NCBI RefSeq assembly: GCF_050313795.1
Contig: NZ_JBNPMC010000013.1
Location: forward strand, 14,853-78,852
From: CAMBRQ01 sp945870325
GTDB taxonomy: Bacteria; Bacillota; Clostridia; Lachnospirales; Lachnospiraceae
DNA length: 64,000 nt
Reading direction: 5' to 3'
The notes under the pieces: generated by a model
Databases searched by the model: none
The model's input: only the letters and a program-made list of their open reading frames with translations
Told to the model about the DNA's origin: nothing
Program-made: the position numbers and the translations under genes
In this document: positions 16,692 through 24,937 of the stretch, piece by piece
Position numbering within the stretch: the stretch's first letter is position 1
Layout: every line of letters starts with the position of its first letter

Positions 16692-17045
16692 TTATAACTC
16701 GTTCAAATCCTCAATTTTCTTCCCATCATTCCAGATGCGTTCCAGATTATAGAATTCCCGGTTATCTTTATCAAACACATGCACAATTACATCGCCATAA
16801 TCAAGCAGCACCCAGTTCCCTGCCGTCACTCCCTCGCGCTGTTTCTGGGCATATCCAGCCTTGTGCATCTTCTCTTCCACATGCTCAACCAATGCTTTGA
16901 CCTGGCTGTCGCTTGTTCCATTTGTAATAATGAAATAATCCGCAAGTACAGATATTCCGGATATCTCTATGATACGGATGTCTTCTCCCTTTTTCTCGTC
17001 CAGGGCTTCATATGCGATACGCACCATTTCCTTCGTTTGCTCCAT
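16692..17045 (-). CDS. rsfS: Ribosomal silencing factor RsfS
   Basis: 117-aa protein that binds L14 on the 50S subunit and blocks subunit joining during starvation. Family core: KKGEDIRIIEISGISVLADYFIITNGTSDSQVKAL and NWVLLDYGDVIVHVFDKDNREFYNLERIW. ATG follows AAAGGAGG. Last gene of the obg-yhbY-nadD-yqeK-rsfS run; convergent with lexA. Confidence 0.95.
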   Translation of the reverse strand: MEQTKEMVRIAYEALDEKKGEDIRIIEISGISVLADYFIITNGTSDSQVKALVEHVEEKMHKAGYAQKQREGVTAGNWVLLDYGDVIVHVFDKDNREFYNLERIWNDGKKIEDLNEL

Positions 17046-17081
17046 ATTACGCCTCCTTTACATCATTCATTGATACATCAT

Positions 17082-17666
17082 TTATTCTTCTTTATCTAAC
17101 TGTTTCTTATAATACAGATACGTCTTTTCCGTCATCGGATCTACAGATATATTCTTGCTATTCAGATACACCAGAGAATCTTCTAATATACGGTATAGAC
17201 AAGCATCAATATCCGTGAATGCCAGTTTTCGTACCTCAGCCATATTCGGCAATTCTTTTCTTCCAGGCTCGATATAGTCTGCAATATAGATAATCTTATC
17301 CAGCAGTGTCATATTCGGGCATCCTGTCGTATGGCTTGCAATGGCGTTGATGACATCCCTATCCTTTATATGATACTTTTTTGCCGCCAGAAATGCACCT
17401 AATTTGGCATGAAGAAGACTTGGATTCGCCTTCTCTACCTCAGATACATTCAAATGATATTTTTTACATAACTTAATCTTTGTATCCCCTGGAATACATT
17501 TGGCACAATCGTGTAATAAGCCTGCCAGTAATGCTTTTTCAATATCCTCATTGTGGCACATCGCCATAGATGCCGCTGTATACATAACTCCCAGTGTATG
17601 CTCATAGCGTTCCTTGTCCAACTCGGTCATTAATTTCCTTCGTATCTTTGATATCTTATGGTTCAT
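17082..17666 (-). CDS. yqeK: YqeK HD-domain hydrolase (diadenosine tetraphosphatase)
   Basis: 194-aa HD-domain protein; YqeK enzymes symmetrically hydrolyse Ap4A to two ADP. Metal ligands are seen in HTLGV, LLHDCAK and the later ASHTTGCP and DYIEPGR motifs. It follows nadD by 9 bases, the order found across Firmicutes. Confidence 0.92.
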   Translation of the reverse strand: MNHKISKIRRKLMTELDKERYEHTLGVMYTAASMAMCHNEDIEKALLAGLLHDCAKCIPGDTKIKLCKKYHLNVSEVEKANPSLLHAKLGAFLAAKKYHIKDRDVINAIASHTTGCPNMTLLDKIIYIADYIEPGRKELPNMAEVRKLAFTDIDACLYRILEDSLVYLNSKNISVDPMTEKTYLYYKKQLDKEE

Positions 17667-17675
17667 ATGCTGCTC

Positions 17676-18287
17676 TCACTCTCCCACATACAAATGATTT
17701 TTAGAAATGTAGTCCGCTACAGCCTCCGGAACATGGGACGCAATCGACTGTCCCTCTTTTAATGCCTCCCGAAGTTCATGAGAAGATACCTTCATCAGAG
17801 GTGTAATCAGAAGTTCAATTCGTGCATCATACTGTTCTTGCAGTTCGAGAATGCGCTCTTCCATCTCGCTTCTGGTATTGATCTCACCCCGATAAGCCGC
17901 CAGTATCGTACATGTCGGAAATATTCTCTCCGGATGCACCCAGTGGTCAATCATGAACAAGGAATCTGCCCCGATAATAAAATAGAATTCATCCTCCGGA
18001 TACATCTCTTTGAAATACTCCAGTGTGCTGTAGGAATAGGATACATCCCTTCTATTTGCCTCATAAGCCTCTAACTTGAATTCTCGATATGGCTCGATGG
18101 CAAGCCTGACCATCTCAAGCCGATCGCCTACATTCGACTCCATTGATATCATATCTTTGTGGGGAGGATTCCCGTTCGGCATATACCAGATCTGATCCAG
18201 ATGGAACGACTCATAAGCAGCCTTCCCCAGCATCAGATGACCATTGTGTATCGGATCAAAGGTTCCCCCCATAATTCCAATTCTCAT
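17676..18287 (-). CDS. nadD: Nicotinate-nucleotide adenylyltransferase
   Basis: Joins nicotinate mononucleotide and ATP to give deamido-NAD in NAD synthesis. 203 aa, Rossmann nucleotidyltransferase fold with GGTFDPIHNGH (residues 7-17), and the second phosphate-binding motif as VSSHELRE near the C-terminus. IIGADSLFMIDHWVHPERIF is typical of NadD. The ribosome site is weak. Lies between yhbY and yqeK. Confidence 0.95.
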   Translation of the reverse strand: MRIGIMGGTFDPIHNGHLMLGKAAYESFHLDQIWYMPNGNPPHKDMISMESNVGDRLEMVRLAIEPYREFKLEAYEANRRDVSYSYSTLEYFKEMYPEDEFYFIIGADSLFMIDHWVHPERIFPTCTILAAYRGEINTRSEMEERILELQEQYDARIELLITPLMKVSSHELREALKEGQSIASHVPEAVADYISKNHLYVGE

Positions 18288-18317
18288 TCTCTAGATCCCG
18301 TCCTTCTAAGATTAATC

Positions 18318-18608
18318 CTATGGCAGTTCAATCCGCTTATTCTTATCCTTGCCTTCCTTATATAAGACAATCTTTTTCCCAATCACCTGAACAACCTGTG
18401 ATCTCGTACGCTCTGCAAGCATATCAGCAAGCATACGCGGATCATCCATACAATTCTTTAATACACTGACCTTGATCAGTTCCCTTGCATCTAATGCCTC
18501 TTCAATTGCCTTAGTAAGTTCAGGCGTCATGCTGTTCTTCCCAATCTGGAAGATCGGATCCATTGTCATAGCAAGGCTCTTCAGATACGCTCTCTGTTTC
18601 GTCGTCAT
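18318..18608 (-). CDS. yhbY: YhbY family RNA-binding protein (CRM domain)
   Basis: 96-aa single CRM-domain protein associated with pre-50S particles. LTTKQRAYLKSLA-type start (MTTKQRAYLK), then FQIGKNSMTPEL with the family GxxG-like loop and ELIKVSVLKN. AAGGAG lies upstream. Between obg and nadD. Confidence 0.92.
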   Translation of the reverse strand: MTTKQRAYLKSLAMTMDPIFQIGKNSMTPELTKAIEEALDARELIKVSVLKNCMDDPRMLADMLAERTRSQVVQVIGKKIVLYKEGKDKNKRIELP

Positions 18609-18637
18609 CTTAATTCTTACACTCCTTAACCTGTTAA

Positions 18638-19921
18638 TTATTTATAATAATCGAACTGCAGTCCATACATTCTGACGGTATCGCCCTCCTGGATTCCTGC
18701 AGCCTCCAGTTCATCTAAGATTCCCGTATCTTTCAGGAACTTCTGGAAGAAAGCAAATCCTTTCTCAGAATCCAGATTCGTATATCCTAACATCTTTTCA
18801 ATCTTCGGTCCTTCTACCACATACATACCATCTTCTACTTCAACTGTATAAGGCAGATCTTCGTAGATTAATTCTTCTTCCGGGAAATACTCCTGCTGGA
18901 AGATTACCGGCGCCTGATCCAGTTCCTTCAAACGGTCAGACACGTGATAGAGCAGTTCCTTGATTCCCTCTCCTGTCACGCCTGAGATTGGATATACAGG
19001 AATTCCTTTTGACTCGAATTCATCTTTCAGGCGTTTCAATGGATCATCGCCATCCGAATAGATCGCATCGATCTTATTAGCAGCAATTACCTGTGGACGC
19101 TTCGCAATATCAGGATTATAAGCCTCTAATTCCGCATTGATCTTGTAAATATCATCCACCGGATCTCTGCCTTCGGTTCCTGCCGCGTCTACAACATGAA
19201 TCATTAATTTCGTACGCTCTATATGGCGCAAAAACTCATGGCCAAGTCCCACACCTTCTGATGCGCCTTCTATCAGTCCCGGGATATCAGCGATCACGAA
19301 TCCTTTTCCATCCGGCAAGTCTACCACGCCGAGATTCGGATTCAAGGTTGTGAAGTGATAATTCGCAATCTTAGGCTGTGCGTTCGTTACACGGGATAAG
19401 AAAGTCGATTTACCAACATTCGGAAAGCCTACCAGACCTACGTCTGCAATCACCTTAAGTTCCAGGGTAACCCAGAGTTCACGGGAAGGCTGTCCCGGCT
19501 GTGCGTATTTGGGAACCTGCATAGTAGAAGTTGCATAGTGCTGATTGCCAAGTCCGCCTTTGCCGCCCTTCAGGATGGTCTGTCTGCGGTTCTCACCAGA
19601 CATATCTGCAATCACTTTTCCTGACTCGGCTTCCTTGATGACGGTTCCTTCCGGCACTTTTAATACAATATCCTCCGCATCAGCACCATGGCATCTCTTC
19701 TTTCCACCCGGAGATCCATCCTTTGCTGTGTATTTGCGTCTGTGTCGGTAATCCTGCAACGTATTGAGTCCTTCATCTACTTCGAAGATGACATCTCCGC
19801 CGCGTCCGCCGTCGCCGCCGTCCGGACCGCCATTTGGCACATACAGTTCACGCCGAAAACTGACATGCCCATCTCCGCCTTTTCCTGATCGTATGAATAT
19901 CTTTGCTCTGTCTGCAAACAT
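18638..19921 (-). CDS. obgE: GTPase Obg/CgtA
   Basis: Ribosome-assembly GTPase. 427 aa: glycine-rich Obg domain (1-158; RSGKGGDGHVSFRRE), G domain with G1 GFPNVGKST, G3 DIPGL and G4 NKID, and a C-terminal OCT domain (about 345-427). The start at 19921 is chosen because GGAGG lies 8 bases upstream; the ATG at 19936 overlaps that site. Placed after rpmA, as in nearly all bacteria. Confidence 0.97.
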   Translation of the reverse strand: MFADRAKIFIRSGKGGDGHVSFRRELYVPNGGPDGGDGGRGGDVIFEVDEGLNTLQDYRHRRKYTAKDGSPGGKKRCHGADAEDIVLKVPEGTVIKEAESGKVIADMSGENRRQTILKGGKGGLGNQHYATSTMQVPKYAQPGQPSRELWVTLELKVIADVGLVGFPNVGKSTFLSRVTNAQPKIANYHFTTLNPNLGVVDLPDGKGFVIADIPGLIEGASEGVGLGHEFLRHIERTKLMIHVVDAAGTEGRDPVDDIYKINAELEAYNPDIAKRPQVIAANKIDAIYSDGDDPLKRLKDEFESKGIPVYPISGVTGEGIKELLYHVSDRLKELDQAPVIFQQEYFPEEELIYEDLPYTVEVEDGMYVVEGPKIEKMLGYTNLDSEKGFAFFQKFLKDTGILDELEAAGIQEGDTVRMYGLQFDYYK

Positions 19922-20007
19922 ATAATATTCCTCCATTTATCCAAAAAAGAGCGCTGCTTGTAACTGATATCAGTTATCCCGCAACACTCTCTTCGACTCA
20001 TAATCGC

Positions 20008-20289
20008 TTAAACAACTGGATAGATAGAAACCTGTTTCTTATCTCTTCCTTTTCTCTCGAATCTTACAACGCCATCAACAAGTGCGAATAATGTGTCATC
20101 TCCGCCACGTCCAACGTTCACACCTGGGTGAATCTTTGTTCCACGCTGTCTGTAAAGGATATTACCAGCTTTTACAAACTGTCCGTCCGCTCTCTTAGCG
20201 CCAAGTCTCTTAGACTCAGAATCTCTACCGTTCTTAGTAGAACCAACACCTTTTTTATGAGCGAAATACTGAAGGTTTAATTTCATCAT
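20008..20289 (-). CDS. rpmA: 50S ribosomal protein L27 with cleavable N-terminus
   Basis: Large-subunit protein near the peptidyl transferase centre. 93 aa. The first residues (MMKLNLQYFAHKKG) carry the Firmicutes N-terminal extension that must be removed, after the two aromatic-region residues, by the protease Prp; the gene for Prp is next upstream. GVGSTKNGRDSESKRLGAK is the conserved core. AGGAGG is 12 bases from the first ATG. Confidence 0.96.
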   Translation of the reverse strand: MMKLNLQYFAHKKGVGSTKNGRDSESKRLGAKRADGQFVKAGNILYRQRGTKIHPGVNVGRGGDDTLFALVDGVVRFERKGRDKKQVSIYPVV

Positions 20290-20294
20290 GGTTG

Positions 20295-20627
20295 TTACAC
20301 CTCCTCGAATGTTAAATCAATATATTCTGCATAGTTCTCATCATCAGCCATATCTTTCAGACCAAGAATCATAGTCTTTAAAAGCAACTCCGCTTCTTTT
20401 GACAGTCTCTTGCTTAAATGATAAGCAATCATCCCATCCACTTCGTCTGTCACAACAGAACATTCATCCCCTGCATATAACTCAATGGCATTCATCGTAT
20501 TGATAATCAGCACAGACGCTGCCGCGCACACGATATCCTGTCCCTCTTCACTATATTCAGCATGTCCTTCTGTCTGGAAGCCTATGCATTCTTTTCTGCT
20601 ATTCTGATAAATGGTTACATGAATCAT
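20295..20627 (-). CDS. prp: Ribosomal-processing cysteine protease Prp
   Basis: 110-aa cysteine protease that cuts the L27 N-terminal extension, essential where L27 has it. The catalytic dyad is visible as His in GFQTEGHAEY and Cys in GQDIVCAAAS. Located between rplU and rpmA, 6 bases before rpmA, as in Staphylococcus and Bacillus. Confidence 0.93.
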   Translation of the reverse strand: MIHVTIYQNSRKECIGFQTEGHAEYSEEGQDIVCAAASVLIINTMNAIELYAGDECSVVTDEVDGMIAYHLSKRLSKEAELLLKTMILGLKDMADDENYAEYIDLTFEEV

Positions 20628-20641
20628 GGATGATCTCCAAA

Positions 20642-20950
20642 TTAAGCATTGATCTTGTCAATCTTTACTGCAGTATACTGCTGTCTGTGACCGTTTTTCT
20701 TATGGTATCCAGTTTTTCTCTTATACTTGTAAACAATGACTTTCTTTGCCTTACCGTTCTCTACTACAGAAGCCTCTACGGTTGCTCCTTCAACGGTTGG
20801 ATTACCAACTTTTAATTCGTTGTCACTTACTGCAAGCACTTGGTCAAATGTATAAGTCTCTCCAGCTTCTACACCAAGTTTTTCTACTTTAATGATATCG
20901 CCTTCGGCTACTTTGTACTGTTTACCACCTGTTGCTATAATTGCGTACAT
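20642..20950 (-). CDS. rplU: 50S ribosomal protein L21
   Basis: 102-aa primary 23S rRNA-binding protein. MYAIIATGGKQYKVAEGD start and the C-terminal YKRKTGYHKKNGHRQQYTAVKI are diagnostic. ATG at 20950 follows AGGAGG; the in-frame ATG at 20980 lacks a site and lies in the leader. First gene of the L21-Prp-L27-Obg operon. Confidence 0.96.
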   Translation of the reverse strand: MYAIIATGGKQYKVAEGDIIKVEKLGVEAGETYTFDQVLAVSDNELKVGNPTVEGATVEASVVENGKAKKVIVYKYKRKTGYHKKNGHRQQYTAVKIDKINA

Positions 20951-21039
20951 ATGGCACCTCCTATTATCATTACTCGCCAATTACGGTGTCTGCTTCAAGA
21001 TAAGCAGAACTTTAACCTCGTTGTGCGGCATACTGGTAT
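20951..21039 (-). promoter_or_regulatory. Probable L21 leader (autoregulatory 5' UTR)
   Basis: About 90 transcribed bases between the rplU promoter and start codon contain paired segments (GTTCTGCTTATC... with GAAGCAGACAC) and end in AGGAGG. Firmicutes rplU operons usually carry a structured L21 leader RNA here. I assign it by position and pairing potential only. Confidence 0.45.
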
Positions 21040-21068
21040 ATATTAACATAGACTTTTGTAAAAATCAA
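21040..21068 (-). promoter_or_regulatory. rplU operon promoter
   Basis: Minus strand: TTGATT (21068-21063), 17-base spacer, TAATAT (21045-21040), with TG one base before the -10. Confidence 0.72.
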
Positions 21069-21154
21069 TACCGTTTGATAAATTTTCTATACGAATTTTC
21101 TTGCGTAATTTTCTTGTGAATTTTCTTGCAAATCGACTCTAACCTCGCCGGATA

Positions 21155-21946
21155 TTACATCATTCCCAGCAATTTGCATGCATTACCGGAAAAGATCTTC
21201 TCCTTCTCTTCTTCCGTAAGCGGCATATTCCTAAGAATCCTGGTAAATTCTTTCTGGCCAGCCCAAGGGGAATCCGTTGCAAAAAGAATCTTATCCGCGC
21301 CATGACTGCGTACCATACGGACGAACTGCTCCTCTGGCATCCGGTCTAATACGACTCCGGTATCAAAATACACATTCTGGTTAACCAGATAAGTCTCCAC
21401 TTCATCCCACATCTCATTACCGCCCATATGCGCCAGAACCAGTTTCTCAGGCTGCACCTCCTGAATCAGTTCCAGAGCCATCTTTGGCGTACAGTGTATA
21501 TCCTCCGGGCTCTTCGGATCTTGACCGGCATGTACCACCGTAATCAAGCCCAGTTCAGATGCATAAGCAACCAATCTTTTATAACGGATATCATTAAAAT
21601 ATGTATCCTGATAGTCGGGGTGAAGCTTAATCCCCTTCATTCCCATATTCTTGATCTGTCTTAATTCTTCTTTATAATCGGTAGCATCCGGATGAATACC
21701 ACCAAAAGAAATCACAGATCCCTCCAGATAATTCGAAGCAAACCGGTTAACGGATGCAATCTGAGACACTTTCGTCACTGCAGGTAGTGCAATCGAGATA
21801 TCGACACCTGCTTCTCTTCCTGACGCACTTAAGCCCTCATAGGTTCCATTCGTATATGGATGGGTTCCGCAGACTCCTTCCAGGAAATCAAGTGTTCCCT
21901 TCGCAATCTTATCCGGAAACATATGTGTATGAAAATCAATGATCAT
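21155..21946 (-). CDS. Amidohydrolase family protein (metal-dependent hydrolase)
   Basis: About 263-aa TIM-barrel hydrolase of the amidohydrolase-2 type. Metal ligands: FHTH at the start (DFHTHMFPD), HPD in the middle (GIKLHPDYQD), His of VVHAGQD and LAHMGG, and Asp in ATDSPW. Substrate unknown. The start at 21946 lies in the end of the CBS gene; GAGG is 6 bases away. An in-frame GTG at 21958 overlaps AAGGAG and is less likely. Pairs with the CBS gene by overlap. Confidence 0.82.
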   Translation of the reverse strand: MIIDFHTHMFPDKIAKGTLDFLEGVCGTHPYTNGTYEGLSASGREAGVDISIALPAVTKVSQIASVNRFASNYLEGSVISFGGIHPDATDYKEELRQIKNMGMKGIKLHPDYQDTYFNDIRYKRLVAYASELGLITVVHAGQDPKSPEDIHCTPKMALELIQEVQPEKLVLAHMGGNEMWDEVETYLVNQNVYFDTGVVLDRMPEEQFVRMVRSHGADKILFATDSPWAGQKEFTRILRNMPLTEEEKEKIFSGNACKLLGMM

Positions 21947-22361
21947 CTGTTTCCTCACACTCCTTCATCTTGTCATAACAGTATCCGATGATGTCACGCC
22001 GCGTAATAATCCCGATAAAATGCTCCTGATCGTCAACTACCGGAACAAAATTCTGTTCCATTGCTCTTCCGATCAGATCCTCCATGTTGGATTTGGCAGT
22101 TACGCACTGATAATCCAGCCTGCGCTCCACCTTCATGATACTGATATCTTCCGCATTTTTCAGATGCAGAATATCCCACTTCTTCAGCGACCACAGAAGA
22201 TCTCCTTCTGTAATCGAGCCGACATATTTCCCCTCTCTGTTCAATATCGGCACAGAAGAATACTTGTGGTATTCCATAATCTCTAAAGCCTGACGCAGTG
22301 TATGATAATCATAGATATAGGCAAGTTCACTCTTAGGCTTTAGGAAGAATAAAATATTCAT
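21936..22361 (-). CDS. CBS-domain pair protein
   Basis: 141-aa protein made of two CBS domains (about 15-65 and 80-135), with SSVPILNREGKYVGSITEGDLL and NFVPVVDDQEHFIGIITRRDII as the repeated core. Such modules bind adenine nucleotides and report energy state. ATG at 22361 is 8 bases after GGGGAGG; TTG at 22367 is rejected. It follows aspartate kinase and overlaps the amidohydrolase by 11 bases; its partner is unknown. Confidence 0.85.
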   Translation of the reverse strand: MNILFFLKPKSELAYIYDYHTLRQALEIMEYHKYSSVPILNREGKYVGSITEGDLLWSLKKWDILHLKNAEDISIMKVERRLDYQCVTAKSNMEDLIGRAMEQNFVPVVDDQEHFIGIITRRDIIGYCYDKMKECEETDDH

Positions 22362-22404
22362 AGTCAAGACCTCCCCAAGTCTTCTTAATCATCCTGTAAT
22401 TCTA

Positions 22405-23736
22405 TTAAATCATCGTATTGACAAATATATCGTAAATCGCATTAATCGCAGCATTAAAGTCATGGTTTCTGACACCGATGATGATATTCATCTCGCTGGA
22501 ACCCTGGTCGATCATCTTAACATTGACGTTGGCGTGTGCCAGAGCTGAGAAGATTCTTCCGGAAGTTCCGCGGGTTGCCCTCATGCCTCTTCCTACAACA
22601 GCAATCAGCGCCAAATCAGACTCTAACTCCAGGAAATCTGGCTCCACCGCTCTGTGGATTCCTGCAATCACCTTCTGCTCTTTCTCTTCGAACTCATCCT
22701 GATGCACGAAGATTGTCATCGTGTCAATACCAGAAGGCATATGCTCGATAGAGATAGCGTTATCTTCAAAGACTTGCAGCACTTTCTTACAGAATCCGAC
22801 TTCTGAGTTCATCATAGCCTTTTCTACTGTAATAGAAGCAAAATCCTTCTTTCCCGTAACACCTGTGATAACGAATCTTGGCTTTCTGCAGGTATCTTCT
22901 ACAATCAGAGTCCCTTTATCCTCCGGAGAATTGGTATTGCGGATATTAATCGGAATTCCTTCCTTACGTACCGGGAAGATCGCATCTTCGTGGAGTACCG
23001 TCGCTCCCATATAAGACAACTCTCTTAACTCTCTATATGTAATGACATCAATTGCCTTTGGATTATTCACTACTCTTGGGTCTGCAATCAGGAAACCTGA
23101 TACATCCGTCCAGTTCTCATACATATCCGCATGAACTGCCTTTGCCACAATAGAACCAGTAACGTCAGAACCGCCTCTTGAGAAAGTCTTCACTTTCCCA
23201 TCAGGCATAGAGCCGTAAAATCCCGGAATCACTGCCTGCTTTGTCTCTGCCAGCCTTGCAGACAGAATCTCGTTCGTCTTCACGCCGTCAAAATTACCCT
23301 CTTCGTCAAATTTAATAACATCTGCCGCATCGATAAACTCATAACCAAGGTATGCAGCCATAATAATACCATTCAGGTATTCGCCTCTTGACGCCGCATA
23401 ATCCCTACCGATCTTCTTACTGAAATTCGTACGGATCGTCTTGAACTCATCATCCAGGCTGATGGAAAGTTCAAGCCCTTTAATAATCTCATCATAACGC
23501 GTTTTGATTGCCATCAACTGATTCTCGAATTCTTCCTCGTATTCATCATCCAGGATTGCAAGCCCATAACAACTATACAGCATATCCGTAACTTTTGTAT
23601 CATCTGGGGTACGTTTTCCTGGTGCGGATGGAATCACATATCTCCGGGATTCTTCCTTTCGGATAATCTTGCCAACTTTCTTGAACTGCTCAGCACTTGC
23701 CAGCGAACTTCCGCCAAATTTTACAACCTTTATCAT
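22405..23736 (-). CDS. lysC: Aspartate kinase
   Basis: First enzyme of the Lys/Thr/Met pathway. 443 aa: amino acid kinase domain (KFGGSSLAS at 5-13; FSRGGSDVTGS) to about residue 290, then two ACT domains (VTGKKDFASITVEKAMMNSEVG and LALIAVVGRGMRATRGTSG) for feedback control. Monofunctional: no homoserine dehydrogenase domain. No T-box or lysine riboswitch fits the 60 bases upstream. Confidence 0.95.
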   Translation of the reverse strand: MIKVVKFGGSSLASAEQFKKVGKIIRKEESRRYVIPSAPGKRTPDDTKVTDMLYSCYGLAILDDEYEEEFENQLMAIKTRYDEIIKGLELSISLDDEFKTIRTNFSKKIGRDYAASRGEYLNGIIMAAYLGYEFIDAADVIKFDEEGNFDGVKTNEILSARLAETKQAVIPGFYGSMPDGKVKTFSRGGSDVTGSIVAKAVHADMYENWTDVSGFLIADPRVVNNPKAIDVITYRELRELSYMGATVLHEDAIFPVRKEGIPINIRNTNSPEDKGTLIVEDTCRKPRFVITGVTGKKDFASITVEKAMMNSEVGFCKKVLQVFEDNAISIEHMPSGIDTMTIFVHQDEFEEKEQKVIAGIHRAVEPDFLELESDLALIAVVGRGMRATRGTSGRIFSALAHANVNVKMIDQGSSEMNIIIGVRNHDFNAAINAIYDIFVNTMI

Positions 23737-23799
23737 CTCTCCTGTAATCCTCCAAACTGCGTTTTCTTAAGCATTTCTTTACATGTTTTATATATTACA

Positions 23800-24384
23800 T
23801 CATTTTTCCATCATCTGCAATGGAATATCTTTATGAAATACAATTCCGTTAATCCCAAGTTTTCTGGCGGCTTCTACATTCTCAGGGCGGTCATCATAGA
23901 AGAGCGCCTCTTCGGGAATAATAGAATACCGATTCAAAAGCCTGTGGTAAATCTCTTCATCCGGCTTGATGCACTTCTCTTTCCAAGAGAATATCCCTCC
24001 ATCAAAATCATCTATAAAACTCAAAGTCTCTTTTGACTGACGGTATAATTCACATGAAAAATTAGACAGATAATAGATTCGGTATCCATTTTCACGAAAA
24101 TATCGAATCCACGCCTCCGTATAATCCAACGGTACAATCGTCCCACCAAACCCCTGGAACACTTCCCGGATCTGTGCTTCACATTCAGGTGCATTCTCAA
24201 TAAAAAGATTCAGCCATTCCTCGGTTGTTACGTTTCCAATATCACCTTGGACCCAATCCTCGTTTCTGAACACTGCATCCGCTACCCTCTGATAGATGTC
24301 TTCTTCATAATGAAACGTGCGCAGATACGTCTCCCAGTCATAATCTACTAAGACTTTTCCCAGATCAAATATTACTGTCTTCAT
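23800..24384 (-). CDS. HAD-family hydrolase (YihX-like)
   Basis: 194-aa HAD superfamily phosphatase. Motif I is FDLGKVL, the FDxGxV form of the YihX-type subgroup, in which the second Asp of DxD is Gly. Motif II region YYLSNFS and motif III/IV KEKCIKPDEEIYHRLL and FYDDRPENVEAA are clear. YihX acts on glucose-1-phosphate in E. coli; substrate here is unknown. Lies between ybaK and lysC. Confidence 0.85.
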   Translation of the reverse strand: MKTVIFDLGKVLVDYDWETYLRTFHYEEDIYQRVADAVFRNEDWVQGDIGNVTTEEWLNLFIENAPECEAQIREVFQGFGGTIVPLDYTEAWIRYFRENGYRIYYLSNFSCELYRQSKETLSFIDDFDGGIFSWKEKCIKPDEEIYHRLLNRYSIIPEEALFYDDRPENVEAARKLGINGIVFHKDIPLQMMEK

Positions 24385-24399
24385 AATCTCTGTTCCTTT

Positions 24400-24882
24400 C
24401 TATGCATGGATTACATCTGCGAATGTCGCGCCGGATGCTTTCTGAAGATCCAGCGGTGCAAGTTTCAACTGCATTCCCAGTTTGCCGCCGCTTACATACA
24501 TACTGTCCAATTCCTTTGCAGACTCCTGAATCACTGTCGGGAACTGTTTCTTCATCCCGATTGCGGTACATCCACCGCGAACGTAGCCTGTTACCTTTGT
24601 AAGGTCTTTCAGATGAAGCATTTCCAATGATTTCTCTCCCACGACTTTTGCTGCTTTCTTAAAGTCAATCTCTGCCTCTATCGGAATAACGAACACATAA
24701 TGCTGACCTGTCTTCCCGGTGGTTACCAATGTCTTATAGACCAGTGCATGATCATATCCCAACTGATCCGCAACATGTATGCCGTCTGTAAAATCATCGC
24801 ATTCATATTCCTGGTATTCATAGGGAATCTTCTGGCGATCCAGAATGCGCATGGCGTTGGTCTTAACTTCTTTTTTGCTCAT
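24400..24882 (-). CDS. ybaK: Cys-tRNA(Pro)/Cys-tRNA(Cys) deacylase YbaK
   Basis: 160-aa editing enzyme that frees cysteine wrongly attached to tRNA(Pro). YbaK features: KTNAMRILD start, DQLGYDHALVYKTLV, FVIPIEAEIDFKKAAK, and TGYVRGGCTAIGMKKQFPTVI. Complete. Notable because a second prolyl-tRNA editing gene in this window (53524) is frameshifted. Confidence 0.93.
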   Translation of the reverse strand: MSKKEVKTNAMRILDRQKIPYEYQEYECDDFTDGIHVADQLGYDHALVYKTLVTTGKTGQHYVFVIPIEAEIDFKKAAKVVGEKSLEMLHLKDLTKVTGYVRGGCTAIGMKKQFPTVIQESAKELDSMYVSGGKLGMQLKLAPLDLQKASGATFADVIHA

Positions 24883-24937
24883 GTTCTCAACTCCTGTCTG
24901 TTCTCATGCTTGCATTTCTAATCGTATTCTATAAGTT

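Noticed and set aside
23737..23799. Lysine riboswitch before aspartate kinase
   Set aside because: Only 63 bases separate lysC from the upstream gene; the element needs about 170 or more.
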